Shown piece by piece: positions 53,847 through 62,850 of a DNA stretch of 64,000 nucleotides (position 1 is the stretch's first letter; each line of letters begins with the position of its first letter). The stretch comes from Butyricimonas sp. Marseille-P3923 (GTDB taxonomy: Bacteria > Bacteroidota > Bacteroidia > Bacteroidales > Marinifilaceae). The stretch is taken from the NCBI RefSeq assembly GCF_900184685.1, contig NZ_FXXL01000007.1:744001-808000 (forward strand). Reading direction: 5' to 3'. The position numbers were made by a program, and so were the translations under genes. The notes beneath the pieces were generated by a model. That model did no database searches and was not told the DNA's origin. It saw only the letters and a list, made by a program, of their open reading frames with translations.

Positions 53847-54986
53847 TTATTTAAATCCATTCTTGACTAAATCGGAAACCGTTTCACCGAGCCAACGGTA
53901 CAACTCCACGTACCCGTCCTTGTGAAACAACGGCACCACCCCGTTCTCGAGATGAAAGGTATCCTTGATATTCTTTAACGTCTCGTACGTCCTCGCGTGG
54001 GAATCATCTCCCCGCGCATTTCCCGCGTGCAAATAATAAATCTTATCCTCGTTACCGCAACGGCTGGCATAATGAAGCATCCGTTGTACTGTCATGTCCG
54101 ACAACGACATTCCCGCCAGCAAACAGGTGTAATGACTGAAAAAATGCAACTGGGTAGCGGTTTGCCAGGAATACACTTCCCGGGAATTCTCGTAAAACTC
54201 CTCCATCGACAACACGATCTCGTTACCCGCGGAAGGGATCACTTGCGACGGTGACGGGACAAAACCGTGAACGTGATACACGAACAAGTCGTTAGACCCG
54301 AGCTCCCGGTCATACAGTGAGCCGGAAATATCGTGCACGCGAAAATTCTCGCGACGATTCAGCCAATCCAGTTCCGCTCCCGAAAAATAATCCTCCCGTT
54401 CTTCGTACAGTATCTTTATCGCCTCGGTCAGGAAATTATCGTAATTATATGTCACCACGCCCTCAATCGACGGGCACAGCAAGATCACTCGTGCCAACTG
54501 GTACAACGTGTGAAACGGGTATTCATTATCCCCGTCATTCTTTTCCCGAGAAAAACTGTAATTATCCCGGAATACCCTCGCCAACAAATCCTTGTTGCAC
54601 TGCCCGTAAAAGAAATCCTGTATTGCGGACGTGTAACTGTTTCCCAGCACTTTTTTTACTATAGATGCCTGAACAATAAGCGGGAACTCCCGGTTAATAA
54701 ACTCATGAAGTTCAAACTGTTCCTGAAGATTTCCTTTACCTGTCATGGAAAAATTCATAGCACCCTTCAGCTTGTCAAGTACCTCGTTATCAAGACTGCG
54801 TTCTATAGACAAGTAACGTATTGCCTTGTCAAACAAGTAACGCAACAAATCTTCCCAGAGCAAATGTTTCCCTTTCGTAGCATTTATTCCCGCTCCCACG
54901 AACAACACCATCCGTTTTTTCCTTCTAAAATCTTCCTGAAGTTGATAAAAATAACGATTGAACTTCATTGTTATATTTTCAGCCAC
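53847..54986 (-). CDS. SIR2-fold NADase-like protein
   Basis: The protein of 379 residues (GTG at 54986) or 373 (ATG at 54968) has a SIR2_2-type domain: LFVGAGINATKG near 28-38, VVTYNYDNFL with the conserved Asn181-x-Asp183, VYHVHGF with His240, and LLAGMSLSD near 289-297. The zinc cysteines of deacetylase sirtuins are absent. Such proteins often hydrolyse NAD in anti-phage systems (Thoeris ThsA, DSR, SIR2-HerA). It is coupled to the KaiC-like gene nine bases downstream and follows the glycan locus by 11 bases. Defence is inference; the catalytic residues look intact. Confidence 0.8.
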   Translation of the reverse strand: MAENITMKFNRYFYQLQEDFRRKKRMVLFVGAGINATKGKHLLWEDLLRYLFDKAIRYLSIERSLDNEVLDKLKGAMNFSMTGKGNLQEQFELHEFINREFPLIVQASIVKKVLGNSYTSAIQDFFYGQCNKDLLARVFRDNYSFSREKNDGDNEYPFHTLYQLARVILLCPSIEGVVTYNYDNFLTEAIKILYEEREDYFSGAELDWLNRRENFRVHDISGSLYDRELGSNDLFVYHVHGFVPSPSQVIPSAGNEIVLSMEEFYENSREVYSWQTATQLHFFSHYTCLLAGMSLSDMTVQRMLHYASRCGNEDKIYYLHAGNARGDDSHARTYETLKNIKDTFHLENGVVPLFHKDGYVELYRWLGETVSDLVKNGFK

Positions 54987-54997
54987 TTAATCTAAAA

Positions 54998-56164
54998 TCA
55001 TAAATCAAGAATCACCCCAATCACTCGTTTTATATCTTCATCCGTCAACATTGGTCCCGAGGGCAAACACAACCCAATCTTGAACAACCTCTCACTTGTC
55101 CCGTTCCCGTAAAAAGGCGCATCCTTGAACACCGGCTGCAAATGCATAGGCTTCCACAATGGGCGGCTCTCGATATTATCCGCATCCAAAGCCAACCTCA
55201 CGTCCTCCCTCGTGAAACCAGCATCTTCCGGGTCCACCGTAATACACGTCAACCAGTAATTCGAGTTAAAATCTCCCCCCGTCGGCTGGCACATCACATT
55301 CACTCCCTTCACTCCGGCCAATAACTTCACGTACAAATCGTGAATCTCCCGTCTCCGGGCAACGTGTTCATCCAGCACGAACATCTGTCCTCGCCCGATT
55401 CCAGCGCAAATATTACTCATCCGGTAATTATAACCGATCTTCTCGTGCTGGTAATGCGGGGCCTGCTCCCTCGCCTGCGTGGCGTAAAACAACGCCCGCT
55501 TGGCCCGTTCCTCGTTCGGACAAACTAACGCCCCGCCACCGGAGGTCGTGATAATCTTGTTCCCGTTAAACGACAACGCCGCGTATTCCCCAAACGTCCC
55601 ACACTTCCTCCCCTTGTACTCGGAACCCAACGCCTCCGCCGAATCCTCCAGCACGGGAATGTTATAACGACCGGCGATCTCTAAAATCTCGTCCAACTTC
55701 CCCGGCATCCCGTACAAGTGTACCGGAATAATCGCTTTCGGTAATCGTCCAGTCTTTAGCTGTCTATCCTTTATCGCTTCCTCCAGCAACACCGGATCCA
55801 TGTTCCAAGTATCCACTTCACTATCCACGAACACCGGAGTTGCCCCTTGATAAGCGATCGGGTTCGCCGATGCCGAGAACGTGAAACTCTGGCAAATTAC
55901 TTCATCCCCCTCCTTGACACCTAAAAGTAACAACCCCAAATGCAATGCCGCCGTTCCGGCACTTAAAGCCACCACCTGCTTCCCCTCGTCTTCAACTTTC
56001 AACTTTCCATTTTCAATTAAAAAATCCTTCAAGGATTTTTCAAAAGCATTCACGTTCGGTCCCAGCGGAACAACCCAATTCGTATCAAACGCTTCCTGTA
56101 TAAACTCCTGCTCCCTTCCTCCCATGTGGGCGAGAGAAAGCCAAATTTTAGGCCTCATAAACAT
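54998..56164 (-). CDS. DegT/DnrJ/EryC1-family sugar aminotransferase (PglE-like)
   Basis: The 388-residue PLP enzyme converts a nucleotide 4-keto-sugar to a 4-amino sugar. Motifs: LSAGTAALHLGL, VICQSFTFSASANPI, and the PLP-lysine in LSFNGNKIITTSGGGAL. It most resembles PglE/LegC-type enzymes of bacillosamine and legionaminic pathways, in line with a NeuD/PglD acetyltransferase and PglC-type transferase upstream. It is GC-rich (33 of 60 bases in 55561-55620), while the next gene upstream on the strand is AT-rich. Confidence 0.88.
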   Translation of the reverse strand: MFMRPKIWLSLAHMGGREQEFIQEAFDTNWVVPLGPNVNAFEKSLKDFLIENGKLKVEDEGKQVVALSAGTAALHLGLLLLGVKEGDEVICQSFTFSASANPIAYQGATPVFVDSEVDTWNMDPVLLEEAIKDRQLKTGRLPKAIIPVHLYGMPGKLDEILEIAGRYNIPVLEDSAEALGSEYKGRKCGTFGEYAALSFNGNKIITTSGGGALVCPNEERAKRALFYATQAREQAPHYQHEKIGYNYRMSNICAGIGRGQMFVLDEHVARRREIHDLYVKLLAGVKGVNVMCQPTGGDFNSNYWLTCITVDPEDAGFTREDVRLALDADNIESRPLWKPMHLQPVFKDAPFYGNGTSERLFKIGLCLPSGPMLTDEDIKRVIGVILDL

Positions 56165-56188
56165 CGTATTTTATTGCTATTTAATATC

Positions 56189-56812
56189 TCAGCTATCCAA
56201 TATATCTTTCGCATGTACTATCAACCCGTGTCCCGGACAAATCAAAGTATCTGGCAAGAACAAAGCTTTTAGTTTCATCAAACTTTTTTCATTATCCTCC
56301 TTATTACCTCCCCGCAATTTTGTTACAGTCTTTATTCCTGGTATATAAGAATCTCCCGTAAAGAAGTAATCTCCAACTTTATAACACAAGCATCCTTTAT
56401 CATGACCTGGTGTTGAAACAACATTCATAAAAAGATTTTCTTGAAGCTTTACATCATATCCATCTTCAAGAATTTTCACATTTCCCCCTCCAAAAACGAA
56501 CGGATTTTCGTGATAAAATGAAAAATTTAATTTAGCAGAAAAAAGTCCTTCTTTTCCATATTCCGAAACATAAATTACACAATCAGGAAATTCATTTACC
56601 AACTCGTTTAATCCATAAATATGATCAAAATGAGAATGGGTTATAAAACATCCCTTCACGTCGTTTTTAGAAGTCAATAACTTTTTTACTTTACAAATAT
56701 CCCCAACATCTACCAACCAAACCCATTGACTTTTTGTCTCTAAAAGTACATACGTGTTAGACATAAATACATCATTTTCCAACCTATATACTTCAAGTTT
56801 CCCCATTCTCAA
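56189..56812 (-). CDS. MBL-fold hydrolase, glyoxalase II-like
   Basis: The 207-residue metallo-beta-lactamase-fold protein has all zinc ligands: FITHSHFDHIYG, VSTPGHDKGCLC, FTGDSYI and CPGHGL. The glyoxalase II branch cleaves thioesters. In a cluster with two ACPs and a KAS III it may remove acyl groups from ACP, but this is inference. It is AT-rich, 24 bases before the DegT gene. Confidence 0.85.
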   Translation of the reverse strand: MRMGKLEVYRLENDVFMSNTYVLLETKSQWVWLVDVGDICKVKKLLTSKNDVKGCFITHSHFDHIYGLNELVNEFPDCVIYVSEYGKEGLFSAKLNFSFYHENPFVFGGGNVKILEDGYDVKLQENLFMNVVSTPGHDKGCLCYKVGDYFFTGDSYIPGIKTVTKLRGGNKEDNEKSLMKLKALFLPDTLICPGHGLIVHAKDILDS

Positions 56813-56860
56813 TAATAATTTAAAGTTTAACTTCTATAAACTTCTTTCCATTAGAGAAAG

Positions 56861-57079
56861 TTAATTCAAGAAATTCAAGATATCTCTTACCGTTTCAAAC
56901 TCCCGAATTTGTTCTCCCGTCAATTTTTTGTCAAACTCGTCATCGCAAAGAACAATAAGAGACAATTTCGCCATCGAATCATACTCAACAATATCCTTAA
57001 GCACAGAATCTTCTGTTAAATAATTTTCATCTAACTCGAAAATTTCTTCGAGCATTCTCATTTTTTCTTGATTTGTCAT
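56861..57079 (-). CDS. Acyl carrier protein 1
   Basis: The 72-residue acidic protein has four helices in outline and the phosphopantetheine serine in EYDSMAKLSL. The residue after Ser is Met rather than Leu, which is allowed. It is one of two ACPs in the cluster; the two have little similarity, so they probably carry different groups or face different partners. Confidence 0.85.
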   Translation of the reverse strand: MTNQEKMRMLEEIFELDENYLTEDSVLKDIVEYDSMAKLSLIVLCDDEFDKKLTGEQIREFETVRDILNFLN

Positions 57080-57094
57080 ATTCTTCTATTTTAA

Positions 57095-57853
57095 TTAAGA
57101 CGTTAATTTTCCTCCATCCACGTTTATACATGATCCTGTAATCATTCTTGACAGATCACTTAACAAAAACGCAATTGAATTTGCAATATCACTAGGCTCG
57201 CAAGCCCCTAGATATTGTCTTGATTTTATTGCTTTGGTTTCCTCCGATTCTATGCCCATTTGCTCGAAATTAGCTGCCATTAAGGTATTAGTCACCCCGG
57301 GGGCAACCGTGTTTACCCTAATATTTTTAGGGGCCAATTCCTTTGCCAGACATCTCACAGCAGCATTCATCGCCCCTTTCGATGCACAATAAGCCGTCTT
57401 GGTCGAATTTCCTAAAAAAGCTCCAAGTGCTGAAATCCCAACAACATTCATCCCCGCAGGGTTAAAATTTCCCTTGATTGACAAACATCTAACGACTTCC
57501 ACAAACGAGAAATAGTTGATATTCATCACCCAAAGCATGAAATCATATTTCGACATCTTTAAGGGGCGTACGGTACCTACACCTACGCAATGCACAAATC
57601 CATCCACTGGACCGTGTTCCATTATAATTTCCCTCACGATAGGCTCAATCCCTTCTACGTTAGAAAAATCACAAACGTAACCGGCATGCTTGTCTCCAGA
57701 TAATAATTCTTTAGTTCTCGTTATATTTTTCTCATCAATATCCATGAGGATAATTTTAGCACCCCAGCTATCAAGTAGTTTTGTCGTTTCTGCACCAATA
57801 CCTCCTATTCCAGAAACGATAAAGGTCTTACCCGTAAAATCTATTATATTCAT
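57095..57853 (-). CDS. FabG-like SDR, active-site residues present
   Basis: The 252-residue SDR has catalytic Ser in VVGISALGAF, AYCASKGAMNA for the Tyr-Lys pair, and the C-terminal NVDGGKLTS. The cofactor glycine loop SGIGGIG is one residue shorter than the usual TGxxxGIG. Its start overlaps the stop of the companion SDR by four bases (ATGA). Given the KAS III and ACPs it most likely reduces 3-ketoacyl-ACP, as FabG does. Confidence 0.85.
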   Translation of the reverse strand: MNIIDFTGKTFIVSGIGGIGAETTKLLDSWGAKIILMDIDEKNITRTKELLSGDKHAGYVCDFSNVEGIEPIVREIIMEHGPVDGFVHCVGVGTVRPLKMSKYDFMLWVMNINYFSFVEVVRCLSIKGNFNPAGMNVVGISALGAFLGNSTKTAYCASKGAMNAAVRCLAKELAPKNIRVNTVAPGVTNTLMAANFEQMGIESEETKAIKSRQYLGACEPSDIANSIAFLLSDLSRMITGSCINVDGGKLTS

Positions 57854-58533
57854 AATGTATAGCCTCCATCTATTACTATTGAAGTCCCCGTTATCGTTCT
57901 AGTTGCATCACTTAAAAGAAAAGTAACGACATTTGCGATCTCCTCGGCTTTCGATATTCCCAAAACCTGTTTTTGGCTGGTAAATTCTTCATTTAAAATA
58001 TTAATATTTTGAATATGTTCCTTCTCAAAATCAACATCAACACCACCCTTTTGTACAGAATTCACCCGAACTCTTTTATCAGCTAACTCGACAGCCAAAC
58101 ATCTGATGGCTGCATCAAGAGCCGCTTTTGCAGCACAAAATACCATTTTAGCCTTCATCGCTCGGATACTACTTATCGAAGACATAGCTACCACGCTTGC
58201 CCCTTCTTTCAATCCTTTGGCTTTATTGATCGAACGCATTACCTCAATAAACACATTAAAATTATCATTCAAAATCTCGTTTACGTAATTTGGTTTCACG
58301 AATAGAAGTGGTCGAAAATCACTATGAACAAAACAGAATACCATCCCATCGAAAATTCTATTGTTCTTCACGATCTCCTTTATATCAGTCTCGATCTTTG
58401 ATGTATCATGCTCATCATAACATATCACATTCGCTCCTAAGTTAGAAATCTGGCGAATAATTGCCTTATCTATATCGGAAACACCTCCTATTACTAGAAT
58501 TTGTTTCCCCGTTAAATCCATCGGGTTAATCAT
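57850..58533 (-). CDS. Catalytically degenerate SDR partner protein
   Basis: The 227-residue protein has the SDR fold but altered key positions: the glycine loop is IGGVSDID where TGGxxGIG is expected, and the Tyr of YxxxK is Phe (MVFCAAKAALDA). The Ser (MSSISSI) and the C-terminal IDGGYTL remain. Because it overlaps a normal FabG-like gene by four bases, it may be a non-catalytic subunit of a hetero-oligomer. A frameshift is not the cause, as the frame is full length. Confidence 0.78.
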   Translation of the reverse strand: MINPMDLTGKQILVIGGVSDIDKAIIRQISNLGANVICYDEHDTSKIETDIKEIVKNNRIFDGMVFCFVHSDFRPLLFVKPNYVNEILNDNFNVFIEVMRSINKAKGLKEGASVVAMSSISSIRAMKAKMVFCAAKAALDAAIRCLAVELADKRVRVNSVQKGGVDVDFEKEHIQNINILNEEFTSQKQVLGISKAEEIANVVTFLLSDATRTITGTSIVIDGGYTL

Positions 58534-58534
58534 T

Positions 58535-58759
58535 CTATTTTTGGAGTCTTTGTATCAAATCCCAAATTGTTTGAATAGAATTAAAATTCTCAGGATCAAG
58601 CTCGCTAATACGAATCTGAACTCCAAAAACGTCATCAATTTCTGAAATAATTGATACAACATCAAAAGAATCAAGCAAACCGTCCTCTACAAGAGCAATT
58701 TCATTTTCAAAATCTATATCAGGACGAATTCCTTTTAAAAGTTCTAATAATTTTTCCAT
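58535..58759 (-). CDS. Acyl carrier protein 2
   Basis: The 74-residue acidic protein has the pantetheine-site serine in GLLDSFDVVSII. It lies one base after the degenerate SDR's start region and three bases before the end of the GNAT gene, so the genes are tightly packed. It is more like the D-alanyl carrier protein group in the LDSF motif, which suits the adjacent DltA-like ligase. Confidence 0.85.
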   Translation of the reverse strand: MEKLLELLKGIRPDIDFENEIALVEDGLLDSFDVVSIISEIDDVFGVQIRISELDPENFNSIQTIWDLIQRLQK

Positions 58760-58762
58760 ACT

Positions 58763-59575
58763 CTATTTATTAATTTTCAATAGTGATATCGTTGACTTAT
58801 TGATATATTTAAAACCTTTTTTCTGATACATATTTATAGCTGGCATATTTTGTCGCTGCACCCAAAACATGTACCGACTTTTTTCTGAGCTCATATTTCT
58901 AGTAACATAAAAATCTACTAACGCCTGTCCCACATGCCGCCCTCGAGCATATTCATCAACCGCCACATGAGAAATCCAAGCCACATTATTCTTGAGCGTT
59001 TGGTGAAGTGCTCCAATGAGTTGATTATCTAGTGTTGCCACAACAATATCCCCGTTATCTTGTAATGTTTCATACTTAGATTCTAAGATAAAATCACCAC
59101 TGAAAGGATCAAAACTATTATTAAACAACTCACAAGCGTATTTAATCTCTTCCATTGTGGTTGCAATCTTTACAGATATACTATCATAATCCCTCGCTAT
59201 AGTTAAATTTTTATAGACTCCAGAATACTGATCACGGATCAAATTCTTAGAAAAACCACACTTCAAAAAAAAATCGACCTCAACCTCAGGATAAAAATCG
59301 TCTCCTCTATAAAGAATTTCCGTTACTAAATTTTCTTTATCAAAAAACATCAATTCACTCAGGTCATTCAAATAGTAATACAAACGAAAACATTTCGGTT
59401 TCTGAATAATAAAAAACAAATTATATCCTGTGCTAAACACATTTAAACTGCCATTACTAATAAGATCACGGACCTCTTCCCGTAGCATATAATTATTGGA
59501 ATAACTACTCCGAAAGTTGTATTTTTTCACAATCTCGTCATAATGCTTGAGAGAAATTATTTTATTTGGATCCAT
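58763..59575 (-). CDS. GNAT-family acyl/acetyltransferase
   Basis: The 270-residue protein has a C-terminal GNAT domain: HVAVDEYARGRHVGQALVDF with the acyl-CoA loop, and NMPAINMYQKKGFKYI. The N-terminal 120 residues have no match I know. I chose the ATG at 59575, which overlaps the ligase stop by 14 bases; a longer start at 59611 is possible but would overlap by 50. It may transfer the acyl group made by the module to a sugar amine, using CoA or ACP as donor; this is inference. Confidence 0.8.
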   Translation of the reverse strand: MDPNKIISLKHYDEIVKKYNFRSSYSNNYMLREEVRDLISNGSLNVFSTGYNLFFIIQKPKCFRLYYYLNDLSELMFFDKENLVTEILYRGDDFYPEVEVDFFLKCGFSKNLIRDQYSGVYKNLTIARDYDSISVKIATTMEEIKYACELFNNSFDPFSGDFILESKYETLQDNGDIVVATLDNQLIGALHQTLKNNVAWISHVAVDEYARGRHVGQALVDFYVTRNMSSEKSRYMFWVQRQNMPAINMYQKKGFKYINKSTISLLKINK

Positions 59576-61085
59576 ACATCTTTTTAAGTTCGATTTTATC
59601 AATCTTGCCATTCATGTTATAAGGCATCGTTTTTAAATGATAGATAATATTCGGAAACATATACTTGGGAAGTTTTACCTTTAAATAATTGATGATATCT
59701 ACTTCTTTCCCGTCTGATGTTGTATAATAAAGCACTATCTTCTCCCCAGCCTGATCGTAAATACAAGCCGCATTAGTGACCTTTGGAATAGAATTTATTG
59801 TAACCTCTATTTCTCCCATTTCGATACGGTTACCCATGTGTTTTATTTGAAAATCTTTCCGGGATATAAATTCAATTTCTCCCATTTCATTATATTTGAC
59901 AATATCTCCTGTCCGGTAAATCTTATCATCATACAAATCATGAAGGGGATTTTGAACAAACACTTCTCGAGTTTTCTCCTTGTTATTGTAATATCCGAGA
60001 GCCAATCCGGTTCCCCTCACGCAAAGTTCCCCCGATTCTCCTTCCTTCACGAGTTGATTAGACTCATTTAAAACTAAGACAGCCTTATTTCTACAACTGT
60101 TGCCTATAGGAATATACTCGTCATCTCGAAATTCCCGCTTCACCTCATAATAAGTACAATCCACAGTCACTTCCGTTGGACCATATAAATTATAAAACTT
60201 TGCTCCCGATAATTTCTTTATCCAAACATTCAATTGTTTGGCAGGCATGGCTTCCCCCGCAAAAGTTACTCTTTTGATATATCGAGGCTCATTATCATCA
60301 AGAATATTACTGTTACCTACCAAGATTATTGCTGATGTCGCCCAAAGAATAGAAGTTATTTTCCTGTCATTCAAGAATTGGATCAAAAGTTTCGGAAACG
60401 TAAAATACTTTTTGCCAATAATATTTAGTGTTACACCTGCTTTCAAGCAAATACAAATATCTTTCACGGAACCATCAAAATAAAACGGAGTTTGATTTCC
60501 AAGAGAATCAGTCTCGTCAAAACCGAATGTCTCGACTAACCATTCCGACAAATCTATCATTCCTCGGTGACTAACCAATACCCCTTTCGGTATACCTGTT
60601 GATCCACTGGTAAAAATAGCATAAACCGGATCAAGGTCAATCATTTCAGAACGGATTTCATACAATTTCTCATGGTTTACTTCATGAGAAATAACCTCTT
60701 CATAATGCAAACAAACTCCTTTAAAATTTATCATATCCAGAATCTTGGAATCAGATTCGGTCACCGTTATTGCCGCAATCGGATCAAGTACATCATGAAT
60801 AAGCTTCACCCTTTGTTCCGGCATTCTACAATCAATCGGCACGTAAAAGTTACCACTTTCGACAACTCCGGTAAAACCGACCAATCCCTCTATCCTTCTA
60901 TCTACAAACACTAAAACGGGTTTATGAATTACCCCTCCCGTCACCTCAGCAATAGCAGAACCAATCCTTTCAGAATAATCCAACCATTGTGTAAAAGTCA
61001 GTAAATTCTTGTCATCCGCAATTGCCGTTTTATCCGGCCAATGAGTTGTAGCCTCTTCTAAATATGTCAAAATATTGGTTATCAT
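59562..61085 (-). CDS. Adenylate-forming ligase, DltA-like
   Basis: The 507-residue enzyme activates a carboxylic or amino acid as adenylate and loads it on a carrier protein. Core motifs are IFTSGSTGIPKGVLVSHRG (A3), NLYGPTEVT (A5), YRTGDIVKY (A7), the A8 RKDFQIKHMGNRIE and the C-terminal lysine in NGKIDK (A10). Single-domain and near DltA length (about 500). The substrate pocket cannot be read with confidence. It overlaps the KAS III stop by one base. Confidence 0.88.
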   Translation of the reverse strand: MITNILTYLEEATTHWPDKTAIADDKNLLTFTQWLDYSERIGSAIAEVTGGVIHKPVLVFVDRRIEGLVGFTGVVESGNFYVPIDCRMPEQRVKLIHDVLDPIAAITVTESDSKILDMINFKGVCLHYEEVISHEVNHEKLYEIRSEMIDLDPVYAIFTSGSTGIPKGVLVSHRGMIDLSEWLVETFGFDETDSLGNQTPFYFDGSVKDICICLKAGVTLNIIGKKYFTFPKLLIQFLNDRKITSILWATSAIILVGNSNILDDNEPRYIKRVTFAGEAMPAKQLNVWIKKLSGAKFYNLYGPTEVTVDCTYYEVKREFRDDEYIPIGNSCRNKAVLVLNESNQLVKEGESGELCVRGTGLALGYYNNKEKTREVFVQNPLHDLYDDKIYRTGDIVKYNEMGEIEFISRKDFQIKHMGNRIEMGEIEVTINSIPKVTNAACIYDQAGEKIVLYYTTSDGKEVDIINYLKVKLPKYMFPNIIYHLKTMPYNMNGKIDKIELKKMYGSK

Positions 61086-62197
61086 TACTTTTTCTCGTAA
61101 AGTTGATTAGGATTAATTATTAAACCTTCCTCGTAAATTTCATCATCTTCATAAATTGGTAAAATATCATCCGTGTTAATCTCGAAAGACGTTGCTCCAA
61201 GTGAAATACCGATACCGAAACCGCAAGTCATCACTTTCAAAACTTTATGTTCCTCGCAATGTCCATATCGGTCACAAAGTGATATAATAGCAGATGCACC
61301 GGAAGTATTCCCGTAACGATCAAGCGTTATTGGCATTTTATCAAAATCTATTTTGGTCTTCTTGGCAATCTGCTTCAATATATAAAGATTAGCTTGGTGA
61401 AAAGCAAAACAATCATAATCGGCAGGAACAGTTCCTGTTTGCACCAAAAAATCCTTAATAAGCCGCGGTACATCAAAAATTGTGAATGTAAAAACTGATG
61501 TTCCTTGAATAAAGGAATTCATCAAAGTTCTCTCATTTCCATCTTCACACATTATGACCCCCTCATTCGCATGAAGATTTCTATAACCTCCTCCCGGAAC
61601 AATCATATATTTAAAACCGGAACCATCACTCCTTACCAATGCTTTAATTTCATCACATTCATTTTCTGTTTTCTCTAAAAGCATCACAGCTCCGGCCTCC
61701 CCAAAAAGCATAGCAGAACTTCTATCTTTAGAATACACGGACTTGCCAGCAGTATCACCCACGAAAAGAAGTGCTTTTTTGATATTCCCCGTACTCATAA
61801 TAGAAGCCACGGTCTGCATACCTACTACTAACGAGGAACATCCTAAACTAATATCATAACAAACAGCCTCTTTCGGTACACCTAATCTATGTTGAAGCAC
61901 AAAAGCCGTGGAAGGTCTACGATAATCTGGACTATGGGAAGAAAAAATCAAAGCCCCAATCTCTTCTGGATTCACGCCTTTTTTTGCGAGCAGTTCACGG
62001 GCTGCTCTAAAACCAAGATCACTACAAGTTTGGTATTCCGTGGTTCTATGGGACGCTCTAACTCCGGTCATTTCCATGAACTTTTCTACTTCCTCATCAC
62101 CAAAAAGAGTTTTATATGATTCGGTTTTTACTTCATTGACAGGCACAGCACAAGCAATCCCCGCCACTTTAATATTTTTAAATTGGAAAAACGCCAT
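61085..62197 (-). CDS. Beta-ketoacyl-ACP synthase III-like enzyme
   Basis: The 370-residue thiolase-fold protein has the FabH triad: Cys120 in DISLGCSSLV, His267 in FAFHQANLYI and Asn297 in RYGNTSGASA. KAS III joins acyl-CoA with malonyl-ACP. It is longer than FabH (about 320) by a C-terminal tail. Housekeeping fabH should be elsewhere. With the SDR pair it would yield a 3-hydroxyacyl-ACP; no dehydratase or enoyl reductase is present here. Confidence 0.9.
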   Translation of the reverse strand: MAFFQFKNIKVAGIACAVPVNEVKTESYKTLFGDEEVEKFMEMTGVRASHRTTEYQTCSDLGFRAARELLAKKGVNPEEIGALIFSSHSPDYRRPSTAFVLQHRLGVPKEAVCYDISLGCSSLVVGMQTVASIMSTGNIKKALLFVGDTAGKSVYSKDRSSAMLFGEAGAVMLLEKTENECDEIKALVRSDGSGFKYMIVPGGGYRNLHANEGVIMCEDGNERTLMNSFIQGTSVFTFTIFDVPRLIKDFLVQTGTVPADYDCFAFHQANLYILKQIAKKTKIDFDKMPITLDRYGNTSGASAIISLCDRYGHCEEHKVLKVMTCGFGIGISLGATSFEINTDDILPIYEDDEIYEEGLIINPNQLYEKK

Positions 62198-62208
62198 ACA
62201 TCGAAATT

Positions 62209-62847
62209 TTATAGATCAACTTTTTTAGCAGGATTCCCCAACACTTTGTATCCAGCCTTAACATTCGTCATTACCATACTCCCCATACAAATATATGCAT
62301 CATCACCAACCTTTTTGGAAGGTGCTATTACAGCACTTGTGCTCACGAATACTCGTTTACCTAACCTCACATGACCATTCACCGCACAATTTCCACAAAG
62401 CGTAGAAAAATCACCTATCTCCGCATCATGACCTACCCCACAACCAAGAACGGTTACAAAATCACCCATTCTCACATTAGGTGAAATCTTTGCACGAGGT
62501 GTTACCACAAGTCCTTCTCCTATTTCACAAAATTCCCCTATTAACGAGGTCGGGTGCACCACTCTTGCAAATCGGGCTCCCTTGGCTTTTAATTCTGTGG
62601 CGATTCTCTCTTTCACTTTTGGAGAAGCTATAGCGAATACAAATTCTTCATTTTCGGAAGGCTCCCAATCACTAATTGTTCCTAAAATCTTTTTGTCACA
62701 AGCATATCCATCCAGTGCATTTAAATTATCGTCAAGAAAACCCTTTATATGCCACGTTTCTTCAACTTTATTAATATCCTTGATCCACTGTAACACCTCT
62801 CTTCCAAAGCCATTAGCTCCAAGTATTATAATATCTTTCATCTGCAT
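62209..62847 (-). CDS. NeuD/PglD-family sugar O/N-acyltransferase
   Basis: The 212-residue protein has an N-terminal sugar-nucleotide-binding fold (IILGANGFGREVLQW) and a C-terminal left-handed hexapeptide repeat domain. The catalytic His of PglD is expected in LGCGVGHDAEIG. PglD acetylates the 4-amino group of UDP-4-amino sugars to make diNAc-bacillosamine. The position between the KAS III and PglC-type genes raises the option that it uses an acyl donor other than acetyl-CoA. Confidence 0.88.
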   Translation of the reverse strand: MQMKDIIILGANGFGREVLQWIKDINKVEETWHIKGFLDDNLNALDGYACDKKILGTISDWEPSENEEFVFAIASPKVKERIATELKAKGARFARVVHPTSLIGEFCEIGEGLVVTPRAKISPNVRMGDFVTVLGCGVGHDAEIGDFSTLCGNCAVNGHVRLGKRVFVSTSAVIAPSKKVGDDAYICMGSMVMTNVKAGYKVLGNPAKKVDL

Positions 62848-62850
62848 TCA

